A stretch of 64,000 bases of DNA from Candidatus Accumulibacter sp. 66-26 (GTDB taxonomy: Bacteria > Pseudomonadota > Gammaproteobacteria > Burkholderiales > Rhodocyclaceae), in NCBI GenBank assembly GCA_001897745.1, contig MKUH01000038.1:1-64000 (forward strand). Reading direction: 5' to 3'. Below the pieces are notes generated by a model that saw only the letters and a program-made list of their open reading frames with translations, ran no database searches and had not been told where the DNA came from. Positions 52,695 through 60,738 of this stretch are shown piece by piece (positions within the stretch are counted from its first letter, which is position 1; each line of letters begins with the position of its first letter). The translations under genes were made by a program, and so were the position numbers.

Positions 52695-52827
52695 CATGTC
52701 GAAAGTCCGGCTGACAACCTCCATGGAATCCCGCGGATCTTCATGGAAGCTTACAGGGCATTGATTTGGCATAAATCGCAGACTTGGCGTAAGGTTTTGC
52801 CTGGTTGCAACTGGCGAGGGTAATGAG

Positions 52828-53730
52828 ATGAACATCCGCCATCTCCGTTGTTTTGTTGCCGTGGCCGAGGAACTGCACTTCGGCCGGGCGGCCCGGCGAC
52901 TGCATATTGAGCAGTCGCCGTTGTCGCGCGTCATCCGCAAATTGGAGGAAAGCCTGGGAACAACGCTGTTGGAGCGGAGTCCGCGCGGGATTCGCCTGAC
53001 TGCCTCGGGGCAGGTATTGCTGGAAGAAGCCCGACGTTTGCTACGGGTTTGCGAGCAAGCGCGCTGCAAAACACAAGCGGCCTCGGCGGAACGCCGTGCT
53101 TGCCTGCGTATCGCCTTGTCAGACGGGATTGCACCGGCGCGCCTCTCGGCCTTGCTTGCCATGTGTCGATGCGAAGCACCGGAAGTTGATATTCGTTTGT
53201 TCGAGGTACCGCTATCGCGTCTTCTGGCAGGCTTGAAGGACGATCTTTACGATGTCGGCCTGGCGGTGGCAGACAAGCACGAAGCCGATATTATCAGCCA
53301 GCCGGTCTGGCGAGACCCGTTGGTCGTCGCGCTGCCCTCGCGCCATCCTCTGCTCGCCCACCAGCAGATTCCGCTGGAGGAAGTGGTGAGCTACCCGCTG
53401 ATCCTCTGCCACCCCCAGGTTTGCGAGGGCTGTGGCCAGCGCCTGGACCAACTGCTGGGCACGGTCGACGTCCGTCCGGTGGTGGCTGAGTACGTGACCA
53501 CCCATGACCTGATGGTCGCACTGGTGGCGGCAGGTTACGGCATCGGTTTTTCTAGCGCAGCCCATCTGCCACCTTGCCAGCGCGGCGATGTGGTCGCCCG
53601 CACCCTGGATTGCCCGATGGCTCTGCTGACGACTTACCTGCTCCACTCGGCGCAGAAGGCTGAGGACGAACTCAGCGGGTTCATCGAACGCGCCAGCCGG
53701 GTGGGTGAAATGCCGTTGGACGCGGCCTAG
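52828..53730 (+). CDS. LysR-family transcriptional regulator
   Basis: The product has 300 residues. The winged helix-turn-helix (LRCFVAVAEELHFGRAARRL, IEQSPLSRVIRKLEESLG) is followed by a type-2 periplasmic-binding-like effector domain. It is similar to the LysR at 37525-38418. GAGGG lies upstream of the ATG. It is divergent from fecI and just left of the ICE alpA-parA block. LysR regulators are common at this place in related ICEs, but the target is unknown here. Confidence 0.9.
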   Translation: MNIRHLRCFVAVAEELHFGRAARRLHIEQSPLSRVIRKLEESLGTTLLERSPRGIRLTASGQVLLEEARRLLRVCEQARCKTQAASAERRACLRIALSDGIAPARLSALLAMCRCEAPEVDIRLFEVPLSRLLAGLKDDLYDVGLAVADKHEADIISQPVWRDPLVVALPSRHPLLAHQQIPLEEVVSYPLILCHPQVCEGCGQRLDQLLGTVDVRPVVAEYVTTHDLMVALVAAGYGIGFSSAAHLPPCQRGDVVARTLDCPMALLTTYLLHSAQKAEDELSGFIERASRVGEMPLDAA

Positions 53731-54009
53731 CTGCCGCCTCGCGCATCCCGCGATGCATTTTCGGTCTCGCCTCTGACCGAACGAGCCAGGAACAATCGCC
53801 GATGGGAACTGAATACCCGATTCGCAGCGTGCGATCACTGGCCGATAAACGCCAAAGGCATAAGTTGCGCTGGCCGTCAGCGCATTTGCATGATGCGCAA
53901 CATCGCAGGACCTCGCCTTTACGGCCTGAACGAAGTTCCTGAATGCCCTTTTCATCCACGCTCCCATATAAAGAATGATGGCCGTGTCGATTGTGGGAAG
54001 GAGCCGGGC
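53731..54009. promoter_or_regulatory. Gap before the ICE maintenance genes, with LysR-box-like site
   Basis: This 279-bp region holds no supported gene. TTTGCATGATGCGCAA at 53885-53900 has the T-N11-A dyad of a LysR-type site and is nearly the same as the site at 29940-29956. It lies 110 bp before the start at 54010 and just after a LysR gene. Confidence 0.4.
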
Positions 54010-54762
54010 ATGGCGAGGAGCAGCCGGCCGCAAGTTGCGGCGAAGACGTATTACCGCCCGATCGAGGCGGCAATCCGCTGGTGCGATCTGCTGCATTTTG
54101 AAGGACGGATTCTTTCCAAGCTGGCTGGCCGAGCCCTGCCCGATCCCGGCGAATTTCGTCGCTGGCCGATGCTGCGCCTGAACACCGAGCGGATTCTGGA
54201 CGCCCTGACACACCGGGAGCTCGCCGGCCACAGACCTAGTGCGCCGCACACCGAAGAACGGCTCGCGCCAGACGATCCCTCAACCGTAGTCCGACATGTA
54301 GAGCTGCGGGCTTGGATGACACACCACTACCCCGGCGAGAGGCCGGCCTTCCTGTTCGACGAGAGCGAATGCCTCCAGCCTCCCGCCCTGAGCGTTGATT
54401 CACTCGTTTTCCTGCTGGCGGAACGGGAGGCTGCCCGAGGCAGGCTCACAGAACTACAGCAGACCCACACAGCCCTGATGGCCGAGCACACCGCCTTGCT
54501 CGAGGCCCGCCAGGAAGAGCCGGAGAAGCAGGCGCGCGAACCAGGACCGCGCGCGGAATCGACCTATCTCAATATCATCGGTGCCTTGTTGTCACTGCTG
54601 CTGGGCAAGTCGCCGGGCGGTGCGCCGTATTCCTCGTTTCGCAACATGGATTCGGTGATCAGCGCCCTGCTGGCCCATCACGAACATCTGCCGGGCATCA
54701 GCGAGCGGACCCTGTGGAGCAAACTCGCCCAGGCCCGGCGACACCTGCAGGGGATGGGCTGA
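54010..54762 (+). CDS. Conserved ICE hypothetical protein
   Basis: The product has 250 residues from the ATG at 54010, with AAGGAG 7 bp upstream. The N-terminal AAKTYYRPIEAAIRWCDLL is what I remember from conserved hypothetical proteins at the maintenance end of this ICE family. A coiled-coil stretch (~140-190, LAEREAARGRLTELQQTH onward) precedes a C-terminal segment with SERTLWSKLAQARRHLQ. No enzyme motif or membrane segment is seen. The tandem repeats just after its stop separate it from the alpA operon. Confidence 0.75.
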   Translation: MARSSRPQVAAKTYYRPIEAAIRWCDLLHFEGRILSKLAGRALPDPGEFRRWPMLRLNTERILDALTHRELAGHRPSAPHTEERLAPDDPSTVVRHVELRAWMTHHYPGERPAFLFDESECLQPPALSVDSLVFLLAEREAARGRLTELQQTHTALMAEHTALLEARQEEPEKQAREPGPRAESTYLNIIGALLSLLLGKSPGGAPYSSFRNMDSVISALLAHHEHLPGISERTLWSKLAQARRHLQGMG

Positions 54763-54764
54763 CG

Positions 54765-54801
54765 ACTGCAATTGCAGTGCGGCATGCTGCAACTACAGTG
54801 C
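54765..54801 (+). promoter_or_regulatory. Tandem operator upstream of alpA-parA
   Basis: CTGCAA-N3-CAGTGC occurs twice, at 54766-54780 and 54787-54801, 21 bp apart or two helical turns. The first copy extends into the perfect palindrome ACTGCAATTGCAGT (54765-54778). The pair ends 73 bp before the alpA start, a typical operator position. A dimeric ICE regulator such as AlpA is a possible ligand. Confidence 0.6.
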
Positions 54802-54874
54802 TTTCCGGCTGCTGCACCGATGGAATGCGGGGCAATTTCCCGATTGCGCCATGGAGCGTCAAGGAGTGCTCATC

Positions 54875-55093
54875 ATGTCTTCGCAGATCATCGATCCGGC
54901 CCCGCCGACCGAACACCGTATCCTGCGTCGCGCCGAGGTAGAGGCCAAGACCGGCTTCAAGCGAGCGCACATCTACAGCCTGATGAAGGAAGGCAAGTTT
55001 CCCAAGGCCCTACGCCTTGGGGTGCGGGCGGTGGGCTGGGACTCGGTGGAGGTCGAACAGTGGATCGCAGAACGCCTCAGGGAACGGTGCTGA
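54875..55093 (+). CDS. alpA: AlpA-family DNA-binding regulator
   Basis: The product has 72 residues. The AlpA/MerR-like winged helix is clear: ILRRAEVEAKTGFKRAHIYSLMKEGKFPKALRLGVRAVGWDSVEVEQWI. AAGGAG is 8 bp before the ATG. It is the first gene of the maintenance operon and lies 4 bp before parA. AlpA proteins activate excision or control ICE core genes. Confidence 0.93.
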   Translation: MSSQIIDPAPPTEHRILRRAEVEAKTGFKRAHIYSLMKEGKFPKALRLGVRAVGWDSVEVEQWIAERLRERC

Positions 55094-55097
55094 CGCC

Positions 55098-55976
55098 ATG
55101 GAGGTCGTTTCCATCATTTCCACCAAGGGTGGCGTGGGCAAGACGACCACGGCAGCAAACCTCGGCGGTTTCGTGGCCGATGCCGGGTTACGTGTACTGC
55201 TGTTGGACCTGGACGTGCAGCCGACTCTTTCCAGTTATTACCCGCTGAGGCACCGCGCACCGGGCGGCATCTACGAGTTGCTGGCGTTCAATGAGCGGCG
55301 CATCGAACAAGTGGTTTCGCATACCTCGATTGCCGGCCTGGATCTGGTGCTGTCCAACGATGACCGGGGCGAACTGAACACCTTGCTGCTGCATGCGCCG
55401 GACGGCCGGCTGCGGCTGCGCAACCTGCTGCCGGTACTGGCGCCTTTCTACGATCTTCTGTTGATCGATACACAAGGCGCGCGCAGCGTGATGCTGGAGA
55501 TGGCGGTGCTGGCTTCCCGGCTGGCGCTTTCGCCGGTGACGCCGGAAATACTGGCGGCCCGCGAACTGAGGCGGGGCACCCTGCAACTGATCGAGGACAT
55601 CGCCCCCTACCGACACCTGGGTATCGAGCCTCCGCCGCTGCGGCTGCTGATCAACCGGGTGCATCCGGTCTCCGCCAACGCACGGCTGATCCAGCAGACC
55701 CTGCGGGAGCTTTTTCAGGGCCATCCCAGCATCCACGTATTGGATACCGACGTGCCCGCCATCGAAGCCTATCCACGCGCCTCGATGCAGGGTTTGCCGG
55801 TACATCGGGTCGAATACCGGCAGCCGCCGGGCCGGGTGGCGCCTGCGGCGCTGGAGACGATGCGCCAACTGGCAGCGGAGTTGTTTCCCGACTGGCGAGC
55901 CTGGTTTGCTCAAGTTTCCGGGCGGCCCGGTGCGACTATGCGGAACAGGATACCGGATCATGGCGAAAACACATGA
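55098..55976 (+). CDS. parA: ParA-family ATPase
   Basis: The product has 292 residues. The deviant Walker A is KGGVGKTT at 10-17, Walker A' is LLLDLDVQPTLSSYY, and Walker B is LLLIDTQGA. It belongs to the Soj-like ParA of this ICE group, used for stability of the excised element. It is followed by a HicA-like ORF that overlaps its 3' end by 17 bp and then by parB. Confidence 0.95.
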   Translation: MEVVSIISTKGGVGKTTTAANLGGFVADAGLRVLLLDLDVQPTLSSYYPLRHRAPGGIYELLAFNERRIEQVVSHTSIAGLDLVLSNDDRGELNTLLLHAPDGRLRLRNLLPVLAPFYDLLLIDTQGARSVMLEMAVLASRLALSPVTPEILAARELRRGTLQLIEDIAPYRHLGIEPPPLRLLINRVHPVSANARLIQQTLRELFQGHPSIHVLDTDVPAIEAYPRASMQGLPVHRVEYRQPPGRVAPAALETMRQLAAELFPDWRAWFAQVSGRPGATMRNRIPDHGENT

Positions 55977-56205
55977 TCTGGCCAGGGGCCAAAAACGGCT
56001 GCGCGCGCTGATCGATTTCGCCCTGAGCGAAGGCTGGGGCGTAGTTCGCACGCCGGGTGGACACCTGAAGTTCTTCAAGCCGGGATGCGCGTCGATCTAT
56101 ACCAGCTCGACCGCAAGCGACCACCGGGCAGGGCTCAATGCCCGCGCCCAACTCCGCCGTGCCGATCGGCTGGCCGGGACATCGGAAGGTACCGCGCATG
56201 GCTGA
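55960..56205 (+). CDS. HicA-like ORF between parA and parB
   Basis: The product has 81 residues. It has the HicA/YcfA pattern (ALIDFALSEGWGVVRTPGGHLKFFKPG, SSTASDHRAGLNARAQLRRA) with the candidate catalytic His in GGHLKF. It overlaps parA by 17 bp and parB by 8 bp, so the three are co-translated. In ICEclc, as I recall, the small gene shi occupies this place and affects growth of transferring cells. A similar role is possible but unproven. No HicB partner is present. Confidence 0.75.
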   Translation: MAKTHDLARGQKRLRALIDFALSEGWGVVRTPGGHLKFFKPGCASIYTSSTASDHRAGLNARAQLRRADRLAGTSEGTAHG

Positions 56206-57811
56206 TTCGACCCCCATGGACGTGGCGGGCAAACTGCTCGCCGCCGGATTCGAGCGCAGCAGTCCCAGCGCCACAGCATTGAGCGATCCGATCGCGGATA
56301 CCCCCATGGTGGTCACCCTGGACGAGCTTCGCCCCTACGACCACGACCCCCGCGTCACCCGCAACCCAGCTTTCGACGAGATCAAGGCCTCGATCCGCGA
56401 GCGGGGGCTGGATGCCCCGCCAGCCATTACCCGGCGCCCGGGTGAGCCGCACTACATCATCCGCAACGGCGGCAATACCCGGCTGGCGATCCTGCGCGAG
56501 CTGTGGAGCGAGACCAGGGACGAGCGCTTCTTCCGCATCGCCTGCCTGTTCCGCCCCTGGCCGGAACGGGGAGAGGTGGTGATGCTGACCGGGCACCTGG
56601 CCGAAAACGAGCTGCGGGGTGGCCTGACCTTCATCGAGCGAGCGCTGGGCATCGAGAAGGCACGGACGTTCTATGAAGAGGAAGGTCTGCAGGCACTATC
56701 ACAATCGGAGCTTGCCCGGAGGCTGGCCGCCGATGGCTACCCGGTGCCGCAATCACACATCAGCCGCATGCAGGATGCTGTCCGTTACCTATTGCCGGCC
56801 ATTCCGACAGTGCTCTACGGTGGCTTGGGCCGACATCAGGTGGAACGCTTGGCCGTGCTGCGCAAGGCGTGCGAGCGCACCTGGGAGCGACGAGCGCCAG
56901 GCAGATCGTTGCCTGTCGATTTCGCCACACTCTTTCAGGAGGTTCTGGCCCAGTTCGACATGCAGCCGGAGGAATTCTCACCACAACGGGTACAGGACGA
57001 ACTGGTCGGCCAGATGGCCGAGTTGCTCGGCGCCGACTACGACACGCTGAGTCTCGAGATCACCGACGGCGAGATCCGGCAACGGGCGCTGAACAGCGAG
57101 CCGATAGCGGTGAAACCAGCCTCGCCCCCATTGCTGCCACCTGTTGTCGCGGTGCGCGAAAGTTCGCCTGCGCCGATGGGGGCTATCTTGATTGCCGAGC
57201 ACAAGCCCGGAGTCGAACAGGCAACTACACCCGATCAAGAACTCCCTGAGCGCAAGCCCGATGAGCGCCTGCAGGCGCATATCGTGTCACCGGCGCCGAC
57301 GACCGAGCGCTTGCAATCGATCCAGAACCTGGTGGCGGAACAGATGGGCGACGCTTTACCCGACTTCGAACGCAATGCCCTGAGAGCGATCCCCGTCCAG
57401 GCCGGTGGGCTCTATCCGATTTCGGATGTCTGGTATATCGAACCGAGCCTGGATGCGCCGGAACGCTTGCAGGTGCATATCGCCCAGTTCGCGCAGGAAA
57501 TTGCCGAAGAGGCGGGCATCGGAAACTGCATCGAGGTGTGCAATACGGGACTGGGCTTCGTGTGCTCGCCTGAATGCACAGGGAATTCGCCCTTCGCGGC
57601 CGCGGTTCTGGGTCTGCTGCAGGCCCTTTGCGGCCTGCCCTCTCCCGCATTCGACTGGCCCCGCCGGGCAGCGGACCTGGGTGCATTGCTTCAGGGCGGC
57701 GGCTCGTTTTCCCGGCTGAGCGATACCGGACTGGTCAAGCTGTTCCGTCTGCTGCGTCTGGCGCGCCGTCTGCTGGATCTGGAAAGCGGCAACGGCGGGA
57801 ACGTGTCATGA
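56198..57811 (+). CDS. parB: ParB-family protein of the ICE
   Basis: The product has 537 residues, with GGAAGG 8 bp before the ATG. The ParB/Spo0J nuclease-like domain (VVTLDELRPYDHDPRVTRNPAFDEIKASIRERGL, then NGGNTRLAILREL) is followed by the helix-turn-helix region (LSQSELARRLAADGYPVPQSHISRMQDAV). The long C-terminal part is specific to ICE ParB proteins, with a linker at ~305-385. It should bind a centromere-like site on the element; no parS array was recognised. Confidence 0.92.
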   Translation: MADSTPMDVAGKLLAAGFERSSPSATALSDPIADTPMVVTLDELRPYDHDPRVTRNPAFDEIKASIRERGLDAPPAITRRPGEPHYIIRNGGNTRLAILRELWSETRDERFFRIACLFRPWPERGEVVMLTGHLAENELRGGLTFIERALGIEKARTFYEEEGLQALSQSELARRLAADGYPVPQSHISRMQDAVRYLLPAIPTVLYGGLGRHQVERLAVLRKACERTWERRAPGRSLPVDFATLFQEVLAQFDMQPEEFSPQRVQDELVGQMAELLGADYDTLSLEITDGEIRQRALNSEPIAVKPASPPLLPPVVAVRESSPAPMGAILIAEHKPGVEQATTPDQELPERKPDERLQAHIVSPAPTTERLQSIQNLVAEQMGDALPDFERNALRAIPVQAGGLYPISDVWYIEPSLDAPERLQVHIAQFAQEIAEEAGIGNCIEVCNTGLGFVCSPECTGNSPFAAAVLGLLQALCGLPSPAFDWPRRAADLGALLQGGGSFSRLSDTGLVKLFRLLRLARRLLDLESGNGGNVS

Positions 57812-57828
57812 GCGGGAGGAAATAGCCC

Positions 57829-58389
57829 GTGTCCACGCCGCATCCGCTGAATCAGGCCGTGATCGCGCAGGCACTGCACGACCTGCGCAACGGCCAACTG
57901 CGCCGCTGCAAGGCGATGGGATTCGGCGATATGGAGTTGGAAGCCCTGAAGCATCCGGAACTGGTCAGCGTGTTGCTCAATGCTTCGGTGTCCTGGTGCT
58001 CGGTCACGGTCAATCGTGAGGTCCTGCAACGTCTATTGAAGCAGGTGGGCGACGTGGAACAGGAAATTGCCACCGTGGACCGCATGCTGCGCCTGGGGGC
58101 CAGTACGGAGATGGTGAGCCGCTTCTATGGCCTGACCCATCAGGAGATTGCGCTGCGGCGCGACATTCTCGGCTTGCCCAAGCGCAAGGGGCGTTACCCG
58201 GTACTCGGAGAGGGCCAGGATGTGGCGCTGTGGGAGCATTGGAAAACCCTCGTGGCCCAGCGCCATCTGGTCCTGGATGACGATTCGGCGATGCTGACGC
58301 TATGCATGGACCTGGCCGAGGCCATGAGTCTGCCGATGTCGGTGATCTGGGCCGCGATTCGGAACTGGATCGACCAGGGGCTGGTTTAG
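57829..58389 (+). CDS. DUF2857 domain protein
   Basis: The product has 186 residues from the GTG at 57829, with GGAGG 9 bp upstream. The body (LNQAVIAQALHDLRNGQLRRC, LLKQVGDVEQEIATVDRMLRLGAS) has a helix-turn-helix-like segment in EMVSRFYGLTHQEIALRRDILG, as is usual in DUF2857 proteins of ICEs. It is probably a regulator. It sits 3 bp before the STY4528-type gene. Confidence 0.88.
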   Translation: MSTPHPLNQAVIAQALHDLRNGQLRRCKAMGFGDMELEALKHPELVSVLLNASVSWCSVTVNREVLQRLLKQVGDVEQEIATVDRMLRLGASTEMVSRFYGLTHQEIALRRDILGLPKRKGRYPVLGEGQDVALWEHWKTLVAQRHLVLDDDSAMLTLCMDLAEAMSLPMSVIWAAIRNWIDQGLV

Positions 58390-58392
58390 GCC

Positions 58393-59565
58393 ATGGCCCC
58401 CGACGAGATGCCCTCGGGAGGGGGGCCGGGTACGCTGTCGAATCTGTTCGATGTTGCAGTACGGCACATGGACTCAACCCGGAATTCGGCGCCCCAGGAT
58501 GGTTTTCTATTCAGTGGAACCCGCCATGAGAGCGTGCCCCGGCGGCTGTTTCTCGACCCACGACTGACCCCGCTGGAACGCAACGCGTGGCAGGTATTCC
58601 GGCTGCAGTTGAACAACGATGGCGTGACGGCGTTTCCGACCTATGAGCAGCTTCGCCCCTATCTGACGTCGATGCCCTGCGGCGCTCTGGCGTCCCACGA
58701 AACCGTTGCTCGCACCCTGACCTTGCTGCGCCTGACGCGGTGGCTCAGCCTGGTGCGGCGCCGACGCGACTCGACCGGCCGCATTCTGGGCAACCTCTAC
58801 GTGCTGCATGACGAGCCGCTGAGCCCCTTTGAAGCCATGCAACTCGACCCGGATTACCTCGGGCTGGTCAGTCAGGCACTCGACCATGCCGCCAAAGCGG
58901 TGCGGATCGTAGGTCTGCACACCCTCCGGGAAATCGCCGAAGACCCGCTCCTCAGCGGTCGCACTCTGCCCACACGGCTGCAGGTCCTCGCCCAGCGGAT
59001 AGCCGGAAGCAAAGCTGTACCGGGTTTTCCACAGGCGGATACGGTAGCCGATTCCGAAGAAGGACTGGAAAGCCGACTTCGGAATGGCGAAGCCCCCTCT
59101 TCGGAATCCGAAGCAGGCATGAAACCCGCACCAGAGCACGTGCTTCGGAATCCGAAGACGGACAGTACGGTACGTAAGAACCGTATTAATGAAGTACGTA
59201 CAGTACCTCGCCCACATGCCCAGCACGACCTGCGCGTACCCGAGCGCTTCCTGCAACTGAGGGAAGAACAGCAGACCGGTGCGCTGGTCGCCCTGCAGCA
59301 GGTGGAAACGGCCCAAAGGCAGGCTGTGCTCGATGAATGGGCTGCGCGCTGCACCAACAGCACGGTGCGCAATCCGGCCGGCTATCTGTTCGGCATTATC
59401 CAGAAGGCCATCCGTGGAGAATTCAAGGCATGGGCCGGCGAAGCGCGCGCTGCTCCGACATCAGCCGAAACCACCCGAAGGAGGGGTGCGGAGCTGCCCC
59501 CTGCGGACAGGGAAGTGGCCAGGGCTTACCTGGCACGATTGAGGTCGCTGCTGGGTGATGCGTGA
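58393..59565 (+). CDS. STY4528-type ICE replication-related protein
   Basis: The product has 390 residues. The N-terminal half has a replication-initiator-like winged-helix arrangement (ESVPRRLFLDPRLTPLERNAWQVFRL, ALASHETVARTLTLLRLTRWL). The C-terminal part carries NSTVRNPAGYLFGIIQKAIRGEF, typical of the STY4528 family of pathogenicity-island replication proteins. It is the last conserved gene before the variable cargo site. A 17-bp palindrome lies 6 bp after its stop. Confidence 0.88.
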   Translation: MAPDEMPSGGGPGTLSNLFDVAVRHMDSTRNSAPQDGFLFSGTRHESVPRRLFLDPRLTPLERNAWQVFRLQLNNDGVTAFPTYEQLRPYLTSMPCGALASHETVARTLTLLRLTRWLSLVRRRRDSTGRILGNLYVLHDEPLSPFEAMQLDPDYLGLVSQALDHAAKAVRIVGLHTLREIAEDPLLSGRTLPTRLQVLAQRIAGSKAVPGFPQADTVADSEEGLESRLRNGEAPSSESEAGMKPAPEHVLRNPKTDSTVRKNRINEVRTVPRPHAQHDLRVPERFLQLREEQQTGALVALQQVETAQRQAVLDEWAARCTNSTVRNPAGYLFGIIQKAIRGEFKAWAGEARAAPTSAETTRRRGAELPPADREVARAYLARLRSLLGDA

Positions 59566-59571
59566 GTGAGG

Positions 59572-59588
59572 CTATCCCCTGGGGATAG
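59572..59588. promoter_or_regulatory. Palindrome at left edge of cargo
   Basis: CTATCCCC-T-GGGGATAG is a perfect 8-bp inverted repeat with a 1-bp centre, immediately after the STY4528-type gene. A near-copy is found at 62850-62866 on the other side of the three cargo genes. Confidence 0.7.
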
Positions 59589-59718
59589 GGCTGCAAGATG
59601 ATTACGGAATTGATCCAACGGTTTCGCCGCGCTCGCTCATGTCATAGATTCCCCTTGGTCTCGATACAGCTTTGACTTGCGATATGCGACACTTACAAGA
59701 AAACATCGGGAGGGAAAC

Positions 59719-60738
59719 ATGAGCGTGATCCACGCAGCTGTCATTCACAAACTGATCAAGGAACCTCACGGGCCGACATCGGTTCAGACCCGGGATGCCG
59801 AGCTTGAACTCAACGAACCGGTGAAGAACCTCGTAAACCAGATCAGCGAGTTCTACGGATCCAAGGCCAGCAAGGGCTACGGTCGTTTCGAAGATGACGA
59901 ACTGACATATCCGTCATCGACGGTACTGCGAGATATTTTCAGGGATCACAGCATCGCCTTCGTTGATGGAACGAAAAAGCTGATGGATGTTCTTGCCGGG
60001 AAAGCCATGCAAGCCCCACTGTCCAAGGGTGGCTACGTGCTGATGGCTCATGGACAATCGAGCTCCAAAGAGGACTGGTTTCTCGTCGCCATCATCAACA
60101 ACGTCGCGAGCAGCGCCGTAAACGAAGAAACCTTGGAAATCATCGAGTCTGTTCACATCGATGTCGATAACTTGCGGGTCGCCGGCCGCGTCAACGTTTC
60201 CACGTGGCTGGCCGGTGATGAACACAGCCGCTACGTGGGATTCTTGAAGCATCGTGGCGAAGTTGCCGACTACTTCAAGTACTTTCTTGGCTGCAGTGTC
60301 GTCATCAAAGATGCCGAAGAAACCAAGCGTCTCGTGGAGGCACTGCGCACATTCGCGCGTAGCGAGAATCTGGACCAGGAGCGTGAAGACGATTTTCTTC
60401 GCAAGGCGCACGCTTACTGCAATGAACACAGCAAGAGCAAGCAACCCATCAGTCTCGAAGAATTGACCAATGTGGCTTGGCCGCAGGAGCCAAAAAAACT
60501 TCAGAAATCACTGGCTGAGCAAAACATCGAGATCAATGACGGCTTCGTTCCCGATGGTAGAAGCCTCAGGTCTCTTCTCAAATTTCATGGCAAATCAGAA
60601 TACTGGACCGTGGACATCGATCGTCGTGCGTTGATCAAGGGCCATGCACAATACTTGCCCGAGAAGGGGGAATTAATCCTTCGCAATCTGCCGCCCGCGC
60701 TGAAAACAGAGTTGGATGCTGAGGTACGCGATGACTGA
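59719..60738 (+). CDS. NA37-family nucleoid-associated protein (NdpA/YejK-like)
   Basis: The product has 339 residues and aligns from memory with E. coli YejK throughout: AAVIHKLIKEP, then KGGYVLMAHGQ, FLVAIINNVASSAVNEETLEI, HIDVDNLRVAGRVNVSTWL and YVGFLKHRGEVADYFKYFLGC. GGGAGG lies 6-7 bp before the ATG at 59719. NA37 proteins bind the nucleoid; mobile copies are common on plasmids and ICEs. It is the first cargo gene and overlaps the next one by 8 bp, so the two are coupled. A weak TTGACT / TTACAA pair at 59671-59698 could be the cargo promoter. Confidence 0.9.
   Translation: MSVIHAAVIHKLIKEPHGPTSVQTRDAELELNEPVKNLVNQISEFYGSKASKGYGRFEDDELTYPSSTVLRDIFRDHSIAFVDGTKKLMDVLAGKAMQAPLSKGGYVLMAHGQSSSKEDWFLVAIINNVASSAVNEETLEIIESVHIDVDNLRVAGRVNVSTWLAGDEHSRYVGFLKHRGEVADYFKYFLGCSVVIKDAEETKRLVEALRTFARSENLDQEREDDFLRKAHAYCNEHSKSKQPISLEELTNVAWPQEPKKLQKSLAEQNIEINDGFVPDGRSLRSLLKFHGKSEYWTVDIDRRALIKGHAQYLPEKGELILRNLPPALKTELDAEVRDD

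Noticed and set aside
50988..52700. A DarT toxin gene next to darG
   Set aside because: Both strands here are accounted for by fecR and fecI; no frame with DarT features was found.
51988..52764. 258-codon plus-strand frame opposite fecI
   Set aside because: Antisense to fecI and the fecR start; no domain.
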